Origin: Betaproteobacteria bacterium | GTDB lineage: Bacteria; Pseudomonadota; Gammaproteobacteria; Burkholderiales; SG8-39 | NCBI GenBank assembly: GCA_947482825.1 | Contig: CANKMT010000023.1 | Location: 1 to 58,639 of the forward strand | Direction: 5' to 3' | Length of the DNA: 58,639 nucleotides | The notes under the pieces: generated by a model | Told to the model about the DNA's origin: nothing | Databases searched by the model: none | Seen by the model: the letters and a program-made list of their open reading frames with translations, nothing else | Shown here: positions 16,597 to 24,349 of the stretch, piece after piece | Position numbering within the stretch: the stretch's first letter is position 1 | Layout of the letters: every line of letters starts with the position of its first letter | Position numbers and translations under genes: made by a program

Positions 16597-17427
16597 ATGG
16601 AAACGCGCACCAAACTTCCACCCGATCTGCGCTGCGCCGTCACGCTCGGCGTGGACTTCGACGGCCCAAGCCACGAAGTCGGTCGCGGCATCGCTCCCCT
16701 GGGGACCCATTCATGGGGACGTTATTCGGCCCGCTGCGGGATCCCGCGCCACATCGAGATGTTGACCCGACAGGGCGTGCCCTGCACCTTCTTCGTGCCC
16801 GGCTACGACGCGGAGTGCCATCCCGAAACAGTGCGTGCCATCGACGCAGCCGGCTTCGAGGTTGCGGCGCATGGCTATCTCCACGAAGCCTGGGACCTCG
16901 GCGCCGAAGAGGAAACGCAGCTTCTGCGCAAGACCGATACGATCCTGAGAGACCTGCTCGGCAAACCGGTGCAGGGCTGGCGCTCGCCCTCGGGGCGCAA
17001 GACGGCCAACACCATGCGCGTGCTCAAGGCGATGGGCTACATCTACGACTCCAGCGACAAGGATTACGACCTGCCCTACCGGTTGCGATTCGGCGCCGGC
17101 GCCGGCGACTGCATCCTCGAACTGCCGAACAACACCTACAGCCTCGACGATTTCCCGTTCTACAAGTTCAGCTTCACGCCGCCCTCCGAGGTGCTCGCGC
17201 AGTGGAAGTCGGAGTTCGACGCGATCTACGCTTCCGACCGCTTCATGGTGCTCACCGTCCACCCGCGCTCCGGCTGGGGCTCCGGTACCCCGGCCCGCAC
17301 CGCGATCCTCGAGGAGATGATCGGCTACATGAAGGGCCATGAAGGCGTGCGGTTCTTCTCCTCGGCCGGCTTTGCGAGATGGTGCATCGACAACCCGCAA
17401 CACCTCGAAGAGGCCCAGGTGCCATGA
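16597..17427 (+). CDS. NodB-fold deacetylase / PuuE-like hydrolase, active-site intact
   Basis: The 276-residue product is a polysaccharide-deacetylase superfamily (NodB-fold) enzyme of the cytoplasmic PuuE / HpPgdA type, without signal peptide. Metal-site residues are visible as Asp20 and Asp22 in VDFDG and His92 and His96 in AAHGYLHE; WRSPSG near 129 and TVHPRSGWG near 217 complete the site. Relatives hydrolyse allantoin, cyclic imides or N-acyl groups, so C-N bond cleavage on a small molecule is more likely here than cell-wall work. I chose the ATG at 16597 rather than the TTG at 16570, which lies inside the preceding gene. It overlaps its paralogue downstream by ATGA. Confidence 0.88.
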   Translation: METRTKLPPDLRCAVTLGVDFDGPSHEVGRGIAPLGTHSWGRYSARCGIPRHIEMLTRQGVPCTFFVPGYDAECHPETVRAIDAAGFEVAAHGYLHEAWDLGAEEETQLLRKTDTILRDLLGKPVQGWRSPSGRKTANTMRVLKAMGYIYDSSDKDYDLPYRLRFGAGAGDCILELPNNTYSLDDFPFYKFSFTPPSEVLAQWKSEFDAIYASDRFMVLTVHPRSGWGSGTPARTAILEEMIGYMKGHEGVRFFSSAGFARWCIDNPQHLEEAQVP

Positions 17428-18305
17428 AAACCAATCAATGGCCCGACGGCGTGCGATGCGTGGTGTTCGTATCGGTGAATTTCGATGCTGAAGCCTTCGA
17501 CCTGAAAACCACCACCGAGGACCGCCTGTACGGCCGCTTTTCCTATGGCCGCTATGGCGTGCGCGCAGGCCTTCCGCGGCTTCTGGCCATGCTCGATCGC
17601 CGATCGATCAGCGCAACCACATTCGTCACCGCGAACGACGCCAACCGCCACCCGGACGCGATTCGCGCCTTGCGCGATGCGGGCCATGAGATCGCCGCGC
17701 GTGGCGCCGACCTGACCCACCTGCCTTCGCTCAAGGAAAAGGAACGCAACGCGCTGGCCGAAGGCCGCGACACCGTTGCCAGGATCACGGGAACCGCGCC
17801 ACAAGGATTCCGCGCGCCGGGCGGGGAACTCGGGCACGAAAGTCTCGCCTTGCTCGCCGAACTGGGGTTCACGTACGACTCTTCGTTCCAGGATGACGAC
17901 CACCCCTACCTGATCGCGCCGAAACCGGGCGCCCGGATTGCCGAACTCCCGACGGTGCAGGCGCTCGACGATTCGTTCGTGTTCTCGGCGCGCCACACGC
18001 ACGCACGGGTGATCAAGATCTGGCGCGAGGAGTTCGACGCGCTGTACCGCGAGAACTGCCTCGTGCCATTGACACTTCACCTGCGCGGCGACGTCGGCTC
18101 GACACGCGCGGCCCGCATTGCCGCGTTGGAGGAATTGCTCGCCTACATGGCCGGCTGCCCGGGCGTTCGCTTCATGACGGGTGCACAAATCGCTGCGCAA
18201 ACGCTTGCCGGCGGGTCGCCGGCCGAAGAGAACCCGCTGGAACGGCACAAAGCCACGCTGGCGGTGACCCCCTACCGCGGCGACCTGGCCGTGAAGCCGA
18301 TCTGA
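17424..18305 (+). CDS. NodB-fold protein, paralogue with altered metal site
   Basis: The 293-residue product is a paralogue of the protein just upstream (FSYGRYGVRAGLPRLLAML against WGRYSARCGIPRHIEML; RAPGGELG against RSPSGRKT). The metal site has changed: VDFDG is VNFDA (Asn19, Asp21) and the AAHGYLHE helix reads AARGADLTH, with Arg93 at the first histidine position and the second His shifted to 99. LTLHLRG stands where the other has TVHPRSG. It may be a catalytically weakened or regulatory partner, perhaps forming hetero-oligomers with the intact enzyme, which would fit the ATGA coupling of the two genes. Catalysis by a different metal arrangement is not excluded. Confidence 0.82.
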   Translation: MKTNQWPDGVRCVVFVSVNFDAEAFDLKTTTEDRLYGRFSYGRYGVRAGLPRLLAMLDRRSISATTFVTANDANRHPDAIRALRDAGHEIAARGADLTHLPSLKEKERNALAEGRDTVARITGTAPQGFRAPGGELGHESLALLAELGFTYDSSFQDDDHPYLIAPKPGARIAELPTVQALDDSFVFSARHTHARVIKIWREEFDALYRENCLVPLTLHLRGDVGSTRAARIAALEELLAYMAGCPGVRFMTGAQIAAQTLAGGSPAEENPLERHKATLAVTPYRGDLAVKPI

Positions 18306-19057
18306 TGCGCCTGCGCGATCGCAAGGTACTCGTGACCGGGGGCGCGTCCGGAATCGGGTTGGCCACGGCACGGCGCTTTGTTGCGGAAGGCGCCCGGGTC
18401 GCGCTGCTCGACCGGGACGCCGGCCGGCTCGCGGAAGCGGCGCGCGAACTTGGCGATTCCGCCTGCGCGGTGCGCGCCGACGTCACCAGTGAGGAGGACG
18501 TGCGATCTGCCGTCGCTACCGCCGTGGCCGGGCTCGGCGGTCTCGACGGTCTCGTCAACGCGGCCGGCATCAGCATCTGGCGCTCTTTCGATGCATTGAC
18601 CCACGCAGAGTGGCGCCAAGTGCTCTCGATCAACCTCGATGGCCCATTCATCGTCTGCATGGCGGCGCTGCCGGCGTTGAAGGCTTCGGGCGGAGCGACG
18701 ATCGTAAACATCGCTTCGGGTGCGGGCCTTCAGCCGCGGCAGAATTTCAGCGCTTACTGTGCATCCAAAGGCGGGCTGGTGATGTTCACCAAAGCGATTG
18801 CAATGGATCTGGCGGCCGACAAGATCCGCGTGAACGCCGTTTGCCCGGGCATCGTCATGACGCCGCTGGTCGAACGCAATCTCGCCCTGCATGAGGATCG
18901 CGACGCGGCCTTCGAGCGCTACATATCCCGCAACCTCATGAAGCGGTTCGGCACCGCCGAAGAGGTCGCCGATGCGGTGCTCTACCTCAGCGGCCCGGAA
19001 TCCTCTTTCGTCACGGGGTCGGCGCTAAGCCTCGACGGCGGCTCGGTTTTCCACTGA
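18305..19057 (+). CDS. SDR-family NAD(P)-dependent oxidoreductase
   Basis: The 250-residue product is a classical short-chain dehydrogenase: TGGASGIG near residues 11-18, an acidic LLDRDAGR after beta-2 (suggesting NAD rather than NADP), NAAGIS, Ser in IASGAGLQ, and Tyr-x3-Lys in SAYCASKGG. The VNAVCPGIVMTPLVERNLA segment is typical of dehydrogenases acting on hydroxy acids or sugars. It shares one base with the stop of the upstream NodB-fold gene (TGATG) and ends the seven-gene plus-strand operon begun at 12445. Its last 33 bases overlap the convergent C45 gene. The substrate is unknown. Confidence 0.93.
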   Translation: MRLRDRKVLVTGGASGIGLATARRFVAEGARVALLDRDAGRLAEAARELGDSACAVRADVTSEEDVRSAVATAVAGLGGLDGLVNAAGISIWRSFDALTHAEWRQVLSINLDGPFIVCMAALPALKASGGATIVNIASGAGLQPRQNFSAYCASKGGLVMFTKAIAMDLAADKIRVNAVCPGIVMTPLVERNLALHEDRDAAFERYISRNLMKRFGTAEEVADAVLYLSGPESSFVTGSALSLDGGSVFH

Positions 19058-20149
19058 AGCTCGCGACCCGGGCAGCCTGACCAGCTGGTATTCGGACTGC
19101 GTGGGCGGCCCCGGCGCCACGTACAGAGCGTCGTTCCCCACATCGAAGATCAGCGATGCGATCGTCATCGTCGGCTCATGGCCGGGATAGTCATGCGGCG
19201 TGCGGCAGATCGCGCGCGGCGCGCCGAACTCGTCGCGCATCACCGCCTTGATGTCTTCGATCGTGATCTTGCCGATCTTCGGCTCCAGCAGTTGCCGCGC
19301 ACGGAAATCGCGATACAGGGTGTCGCCGGTGTAGAACTTGGTCGCCCCGGTCGTCTGCGCGACCACCGACTGGAAATGGTTCGAATGCGTGAGCAACCCG
19401 CGCTCCGGGTAGACCACGTAGACATTGTCCGGCGTGGTTTCGAAATCGATTGCCACGCCGTCGCGGTGCGCGATCAGGTAATTTCCCGACGCGCCGCGCG
19501 GGGCAAGAGCCAGCGAATCGATCGCCTCGTAGTAGTGCCTTGAATGAAGGATGCGCCGGCGCAGGATCGGGATCGGCACCCCGGCGCGGCCCCGGTCGTG
19601 GGTCGAAACGAGCAGGTTGCCGCACACGATCACGCCGTGCTCGTTGTACCCGTCGCGACCCACCATCCCGGCTTCGACCACCATCGTGAGCGCCGGCTTG
19701 CCCTTCTGGCGCACACGCAGGATCACCACCGATTCGATCGCCGGACACCGCCAGTCCCAGTTCTTGCCGATCAGGATCTTCCCGTCGCGCGTCGCCTCCG
19801 GCAGCGCGACCACGGTCGTGCATTCGGTCGCCGGCTTGGTGCCGCCGAGGCTTCCGTACAAAATCTCGGTGCGACAGTTCACCGCGATCACGTGCTCGAG
19901 CGGCTGCTTCGCGCCGGCGGCGATGCCCCTGAGTTCCTGCATGATGTCGGCATCGATCGCCTCGATCTGGGCGCCATAGGCGCGCGCCTTCGCGCACACC
20001 TCGTCCAGCGTCAGCTTTGCCTGCCGGACGAAAGCCGGCAGGTAGTGCTCCACGGTCTTGGCGACCCGCGCGGCCGCGGCCTCGCCGTGTTGGAATCCGC
20101 ATTCGTATGCGTCTCCTTCGAGGCTGAACACCGGAAATGGTTTGTGCAT
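19025..20149 (-). CDS. C45-family autoproteolytic acyltransferase / amidohydrolase
   Basis: The product (374 residues from the ATG at 20149, 381 from an upstream ATG at 20170) belongs to the acyl-CoA:6-aminopenicillanic-acid acyltransferase (C45, Ntn-hydrolase) family. The N-terminal region has EGDAYECGFQHGEAAAARV, the usual helix ahead of the cleavage site. Cys110 in PATECTTVVAL is the probable autoprocessing nucleophile, followed by IGKNWDWR, the family signature. GMVGRDGYNEHGVIVCGN and YERGLLTHSNHF-like segments (YPERGLLTHSNHFQ) are also present. Such enzymes move or hydrolyse acyl groups on amines. It stands alone on the minus strand between two plus-strand catabolic operons and overlaps the SDR gene at its 3' end. 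Confidence 0.88.
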   Translation of the reverse strand: MHKPFPVFSLEGDAYECGFQHGEAAAARVAKTVEHYLPAFVRQAKLTLDEVCAKARAYGAQIEAIDADIMQELRGIAAGAKQPLEHVIAVNCRTEILYGSLGGTKPATECTTVVALPEATRDGKILIGKNWDWRCPAIESVVILRVRQKGKPALTMVVEAGMVGRDGYNEHGVIVCGNLLVSTHDRGRAGVPIPILRRRILHSRHYYEAIDSLALAPRGASGNYLIAHRDGVAIDFETTPDNVYVVYPERGLLTHSNHFQSVVAQTTGATKFYTGDTLYRDFRARQLLEPKIGKITIEDIKAVMRDEFGAPRAICRTPHDYPGHEPTMTIASLIFDVGNDALYVAPGPPTQSEYQLVRLPGSRASVENRAAVEA

Positions 20150-20272
20150 GGCCGCATCCTGTCGTTCCATGGAGTCTGGCCACGATCTTAGCTCGGAACT
20201 CAGGACCGCATGAATCCAGGACCGTTTTGCCGCTGCCGATTAGCGCTGGCGCCACAGGGGCTCTCTGAGACT

Positions 20273-20324
20273 TACAATGAGCGCCTTCGCACCGGCCGCA
20301 GAGCCGGCACCAGCCCCCAGGAGG
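20273..20324 (+). promoter_or_regulatory. -10 element and strong Shine-Dalgarno deciding a TTG start
   Basis: TACAAT (20273-20278) matches the -10 consensus at five of six positions; no convincing -35 is visible. AGGAGG at 20319-20324 is a full Shine-Dalgarno five bases before the TTG at 20330. Together they place the translation start of the Bug (4) gene at 20330, since the upstream in-frame ATG at 20210 would lie before the transcript start. The leader contains a small CCGGC/GCCGG stem (20292-20306). Confidence 0.4.
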
Positions 20325-20329
20325 CGCTC

Positions 20330-21325
20330 TTGAAAAATTCCCGCTACGTTGCCGCCGCGATCGCTGCTGCCTCGATCCTCGCCGCCCTCGTTCCGGGCCC
20401 TGCCTGGTCGCAGGCGTTTCCTTCCAAGCCGATCAAGTACGTGGTCCCGTTCGCCGCCGGCGGCCCGACCGACACGTTTTCGCGCGCGTTGACCGGCCTG
20501 CTCTCTACTCAATTGGGCCAGCCGGTGATCGTCGAGAACGTCCCCGGCGCAGGCGCGGCGATCGGCATGGACCGCGTCGCGAAGTCGGCGCCGGACGGAT
20601 ACACGATCGGCCTCGGGACCACGGGCTCGCACGCGATCAACCCGGCGCTGTACGGCGCGCGCCTCACGTACAACCCGCTCAAGGACTTCAGCCCGCTCAC
20701 GATTGCGGTCGGCTACATCAACATCCTCGTCGTGAACCCGAACGTCCCCGCGAAATCGGTCGGCGAGCTGGTCGCGTTTGCGAAGGCCAATCCCGGCAAG
20801 GTGAATTTCGGCTCGGCCGGCAACGGTTCTTCCAACCACCTTTCGGGCGAATTGCTGAAGTCGCTCACCGGCGCTCCGATGCAGCACGTCCCGTACAAGG
20901 GTTCCGGTCCGGCGCTGACCGACGTCATCGGCGGTCAGCTTACGTTCATGTTCGACTCGCCTTCCACCGTGGTGCCGCAACTGCGTGGCGGGAAGGTGCG
21001 CGCGCTCGCCGTGACCACGGCCAAGCGCAGCGCCCATGTGCCCGACATCCCGACGATGGATGAATCGGGCATGCCGGGCTATGCGGAGGCCGGCAGCGAC
21101 CTCTGGTACGGCATTCTCGGACCCGCGGGCATTCCGCGCCCGATCGTCGATCGCCTGAATGCCGAGATCGTCAAGGCCCTTCGCTCGCCGGAAATGGTCG
21201 AGCGGCTGAAGGTGCAATACCTCGACGCCTGGCCGACCACACCCGAGGAATTTCACAAGGTCATCGAATCGGATCTGGCCAAGTGGGGCAAGATCGTCAG
21301 GGGCTCCGGAGCCAGGGTCGACTGA
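20330..21325 (+). CDS. Bug/TctC-family periplasmic binding protein (4), TTG start
   Basis: From the TTG at 20330 the product has 331 residues with a standard signal peptide (KNSRYVAAAIAAASILAALV, cleavage after WSQA). Bug landmarks are KPIKYVVPFAAGGPTDTFSR, VIVENVPGAGAAIG, KSAPDGYTIGL and QHVPYKGSGPALTDVIGGQL. The frame is open upstream to an ATG at 20210, but the extra 40 residues are not signal-like. The TGA overlaps the ATG of the AidB-like acyl-CoA dehydrogenase gene by one base (TGATG), so binding protein and enzyme are translationally coupled, which suggests that the ligand or its acyl-CoA derivative is the dehydrogenase substrate. The membrane components must be coded elsewhere. Confidence 0.92.
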   Translation: MKNSRYVAAAIAAASILAALVPGPAWSQAFPSKPIKYVVPFAAGGPTDTFSRALTGLLSTQLGQPVIVENVPGAGAAIGMDRVAKSAPDGYTIGLGTTGSHAINPALYGARLTYNPLKDFSPLTIAVGYINILVVNPNVPAKSVGELVAFAKANPGKVNFGSAGNGSSNHLSGELLKSLTGAPMQHVPYKGSGPALTDVIGGQLTFMFDSPSTVVPQLRGGKVRALAVTTAKRSAHVPDIPTMDESGMPGYAEAGSDLWYGILGPAGIPRPIVDRLNAEIVKALRSPEMVERLKVQYLDAWPTTPEEFHKVIESDLAKWGKIVRGSGARVD

Positions 21326-23094
21326 TGGCCGCGAACCCGATCCCGCTGCGCGGAGCCGATGCCGGGGGGCAACCCCTGCTGCCCGATGCCCACGGCATCA
21401 ACCTGTTCGGCGCGGACCCCGGATACAAGGGCCTCCTTTCGCTATACCTCGAGCCGAAATTGCTCGTCCACCTGCTCCCGCATTTCGAGCGACTCGGCGA
21501 ACTCGCCGGCGGGACGCTGGACGACCATGCGATCACTGCGGACAAGAACCCGCCGGTCCTGCACCACCGCAAGCGCAACGGCGAAAACGCGCAGTGGATC
21601 GAAAAGCATCCGGCCTATCGCAGCCTGGAGCAAGTCGCTTTCGGCGAATACGGCCTTGCGGCCATGTCCCATCGCGGCGGCGTGCTCGGCTGGCCGGAAA
21701 AGTTGCCACCGGCGGTCAAGTACGCGCTGACCTATGTTTATGTGCAGGCCGAGTTCGGGGTGTGCTGCCCCTTGTCGATGACCGACGCGACCGCGCGCAC
21801 GATCTCGAAATTCGGCGACGCCGGGCTCATGGCCCGCTACCTGCCCGGCCTCACTTCACAAGACCTCGATTCGCTGACCCAGGGCGCGATGTTCATGACC
21901 GAGCAGGGCGCCGGCTCCGACGTCGGCGCAACACTCACGCGCGCCGAGCGTCGCGGCGACCACTGGCTGCTCTACGGCGACAAATGGTTTTGCTCGAATG
22001 CCGATGCCGGTGTCGCGCTGGTGCTGGCGCGGCCCGAAGGCGCACCGGGCGGAACCAAGGGACTGTCGCTATTCCTTCTGCCGCGGCAATTGCCAGACGG
22101 TACGGCGAACAACTATCGCATCGTCCGGCTGAAGGAGAAACTCGGCACGCGCGACATGCCCAGCGGCGAAATCACGCTTGAAGGCGCAACGGCCTACATC
22201 GTGGGCGAAGCCGAGCGCGGCTTCGTGCAAATGGCCGACATGATCAACATGTCGCGGCTTTCCAACGGCATGCGGGCCGCGGGAATGATGCGGCGTGCGC
22301 TGACCGAGGCGCTCTTCATTTCGCGGCGCCGGAGCGCTTTCGGCAAGACGCTGGTCGAACTGCCGCTGATGCGCAGGCAGTTGCAGAAGCTCATGCTGCC
22401 CACGGAAGCGGCGCGCTCGATCATGTTGTACACGGCCGCCGAGCTTGCCAAGGCCGACGCCGGCGATGAGGCGGCCCGCAAGCGGGTGCGCATCCTTACG
22501 CCCCTGCTCAAGTTCCGCGGTTGCCGCGATGCGCGCCGCGTAACGGGCGACGCGATGGAAGTCCGCGGCGGCGCCGGCTATATCGAGGAATGGAGCGACG
22601 CGCGGCTCGTGCGCGACTCGCACCTGGGCTCGATCTGGGAAGGCACGAGCAACATCGTCGCGCAGGACGTACAGCGCGCAATCAAACGTGAAGGGGCTCT
22701 GGAAGCCCTTCGCCCTGCGCTGGACGCAATGATTGCGAGCGTAGAACACTCCGGCTTGCGCAATGCACTGGCTGGATCGATTGCGCGCGCATGCGAGTTT
22801 TCTGCTTCCGGCGCAAAAAATGGCGACACCGCTCACGCGCGGCAGGCTGCAACCGGCCTCTACTACGCGGCCGCCGCGGCCATCCTCGCTTCGGAAGGCA
22901 CGCGACTTGCAATGACCGGGGACGCACGGCGGGTGCTCCTTGCCGCGCTGGTCAACGAGCATCGCCTGCGCGCCCGTGATCCTCTCAAGCCCGCCCGCGG
23001 CGCATTCGAAGGCGCGCTGGCCGAGGCGTTGTTGCCGGAAACACCCGTAAGCGGCGCTGAGGCCGAATCCCTGCTTGCCGAATTCAAGTTCTGA
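21325..23094 (+). CDS. Acyl-CoA dehydrogenase, AidB-like
   Basis: The 589-residue product is a long acyl-CoA dehydrogenase of the AidB/isovaleryl-CoA type. The N-terminal extension has NPPVLHHRKRNGENAQWIEK and HPAYRSLEQV, and the core has CCPLSMTDATARTI, FMTEQGAGSDVGAT (FAD and acyl binding), and the catalytic Glu439 in SIWEGTSNIV. The C-terminal domain (about residues 450-589) is the one that separates AidB from ordinary dehydrogenases. AidB in E. coli has a role in alkylation response and weak dehydrogenase activity, while relatives in catabolic operons oxidise branched acyl-CoAs. The coupling to a Bug gene and two CoA-transferases supports the catabolic role here. Confidence 0.9.
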   Translation: MAANPIPLRGADAGGQPLLPDAHGINLFGADPGYKGLLSLYLEPKLLVHLLPHFERLGELAGGTLDDHAITADKNPPVLHHRKRNGENAQWIEKHPAYRSLEQVAFGEYGLAAMSHRGGVLGWPEKLPPAVKYALTYVYVQAEFGVCCPLSMTDATARTISKFGDAGLMARYLPGLTSQDLDSLTQGAMFMTEQGAGSDVGATLTRAERRGDHWLLYGDKWFCSNADAGVALVLARPEGAPGGTKGLSLFLLPRQLPDGTANNYRIVRLKEKLGTRDMPSGEITLEGATAYIVGEAERGFVQMADMINMSRLSNGMRAAGMMRRALTEALFISRRRSAFGKTLVELPLMRRQLQKLMLPTEAARSIMLYTAAELAKADAGDEAARKRVRILTPLLKFRGCRDARRVTGDAMEVRGGAGYIEEWSDARLVRDSHLGSIWEGTSNIVAQDVQRAIKREGALEALRPALDAMIASVEHSGLRNALAGSIARACEFSASGAKNGDTAHARQAATGLYYAAAAAILASEGTRLAMTGDARRVLLAALVNEHRLRARDPLKPARGAFEGALAEALLPETPVSGAEAESLLAEFKF

Positions 23095-23105
23095 CCCGAT
23101 AAATC

Positions 23106-23118
23106 GACTCTGACACCA
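23106..23118 (+). repeat. Intergenic copy of GACTCTGACACCA
   Basis: The 31-base gap between the AidB-like gene and the first CoA-transferase gene contains GACTCTGACACCA in the context AAATCGACTCTGACACCAAT. The same 13 bases occur at 26602-26614, inside the signal-peptide codons of a Bug gene. Two copies of a 13-mer can occur by chance in a window of this size. Confidence 0.2.
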
Positions 23119-23125
23119 ATTAAAT

Positions 23126-24349
23126 ATGCCCGGCCCTCTTTCGCACATCCGTGTTCTCGATCTTTCCCGTGTCCTGGCCGGCCCTTGGGCTGCGCAGAAC
23201 CTTGCCGACCTCGGCGCCGAAGTCATCAAGGTCGAGCGCCCCGGCGTCGGCGACGACACGCGTGGCTGGGGCCCGCCGTTCATCAAGGACGCGCAGGGCG
23301 ACGACACGCCCGAGGCGGCCTACTACGCGTCGGTCAACCGCAACAAGAAGTCGGTCACGCTCGACATCGGCAAGCCCGAGGGGCAAGCCATCGTTCGCGA
23401 ACTCGCAGCCAAGTGCGACGTGCTCATCGAGAACTACAAGCTCGGCACGCTCAAGCGGTATGGGCTGGGGTATGAAGACCTGAAGAAGACCAATCCGCGG
23501 CTGATCTACTGCTCGGTCACCGGGTTCGGGCAGGACGGGCCGTATGCGCCACGGCCGGGGTACGACTTCATTTTCCAGGGCATGGGCGGATTGATGTCGA
23601 TCACCGGCGAACGCGACGGCGAGATCGGCGCCGGCCCGATGAAGGTCGGCATCGCGATCACCGACGTGCTGACCGGCATGTACGCCAGCGTCGCGATCTG
23701 TGCGGCGATCACGCATGTGGAGCGCACCGGCCAGGGCCAGTACATCGACACCGCGCTGCTGGACACCATCGTCGCATTCAACGCGAACCAGGTGGTGTCC
23801 TACCTCGCATCCGGAAAGATTCCGCAACGCTGGGGCAACGCGCATCCCCAGGTCGTGCCCTACGAAGTCTTCGCCACCTCCGACGGGCACCTGATCCTCG
23901 CGGTGGGCAACGACGGCCAGCATGCGCGCTTCTGGAAAGTCGCCGGCCGCCCGGAAATCGCCGCGGACCCGCTGTTCAAGACCAACTCGCAGCGCATCAT
24001 CAACCGCAAGGCGCTGATCCCGCTGATTGCGGAGGTCATGAAGACACGCACCAAGAAGGAGTGGCTCGAACTGCTCGAAGCCGCCACTGTGCCATGCGGC
24101 CCGATCAACAACATGAAGGAAGTGTTCGAAGACCCGCAGGTGCAGCACCGCGGCCTGCGGGTCGACATGCCACACGCGCTAGGCGGCACGGCACCAGTGG
24201 TGGCGAGCCCAATGCGGTTTTCGGAGACCCCGGTCGAGTACCGCATTGCCCCGCCGCTGCTGGGCGCATTCAATGAAGAGGTGTACCAGGGGCTCCTTGG
24301 CAAGAGCGCCGAGGAAATGCAGAAGCTCAAAGCCGCAGGGATCGTGTGA
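23126..24349 (+). CDS. CaiB/BaiF family III CoA-transferase (1)
   Basis: The 407-residue product is a family III CoA-transferase. It opens GPLSHIRVLDLSRVLAGPW and has the CoA-site KVERPGVGDDTRGWGPPF, then VTGFGQDGPYAPRPGYDFI near residues 133-151. The catalytic aspartate is Asp180 in IAITDVLTGMYA, and GNDGQHARFW near 265 is typical. These enzymes move CoA from succinyl-, formyl- or another acyl-CoA to a carboxylic acid, activating it for catabolism. It overlaps the second CaiB gene by four bases. The presence of a Bug protein and an acyl-CoA dehydrogenase upstream suggests that it activates the imported acid. Confidence 0.94.
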   Translation: MPGPLSHIRVLDLSRVLAGPWAAQNLADLGAEVIKVERPGVGDDTRGWGPPFIKDAQGDDTPEAAYYASVNRNKKSVTLDIGKPEGQAIVRELAAKCDVLIENYKLGTLKRYGLGYEDLKKTNPRLIYCSVTGFGQDGPYAPRPGYDFIFQGMGGLMSITGERDGEIGAGPMKVGIAITDVLTGMYASVAICAAITHVERTGQGQYIDTALLDTIVAFNANQVVSYLASGKIPQRWGNAHPQVVPYEVFATSDGHLILAVGNDGQHARFWKVAGRPEIAADPLFKTNSQRIINRKALIPLIAEVMKTRTKKEWLELLEAATVPCGPINNMKEVFEDPQVQHRGLRVDMPHALGGTAPVVASPMRFSETPVEYRIAPPLLGAFNEEVYQGLLGKSAEEMQKLKAAGIV

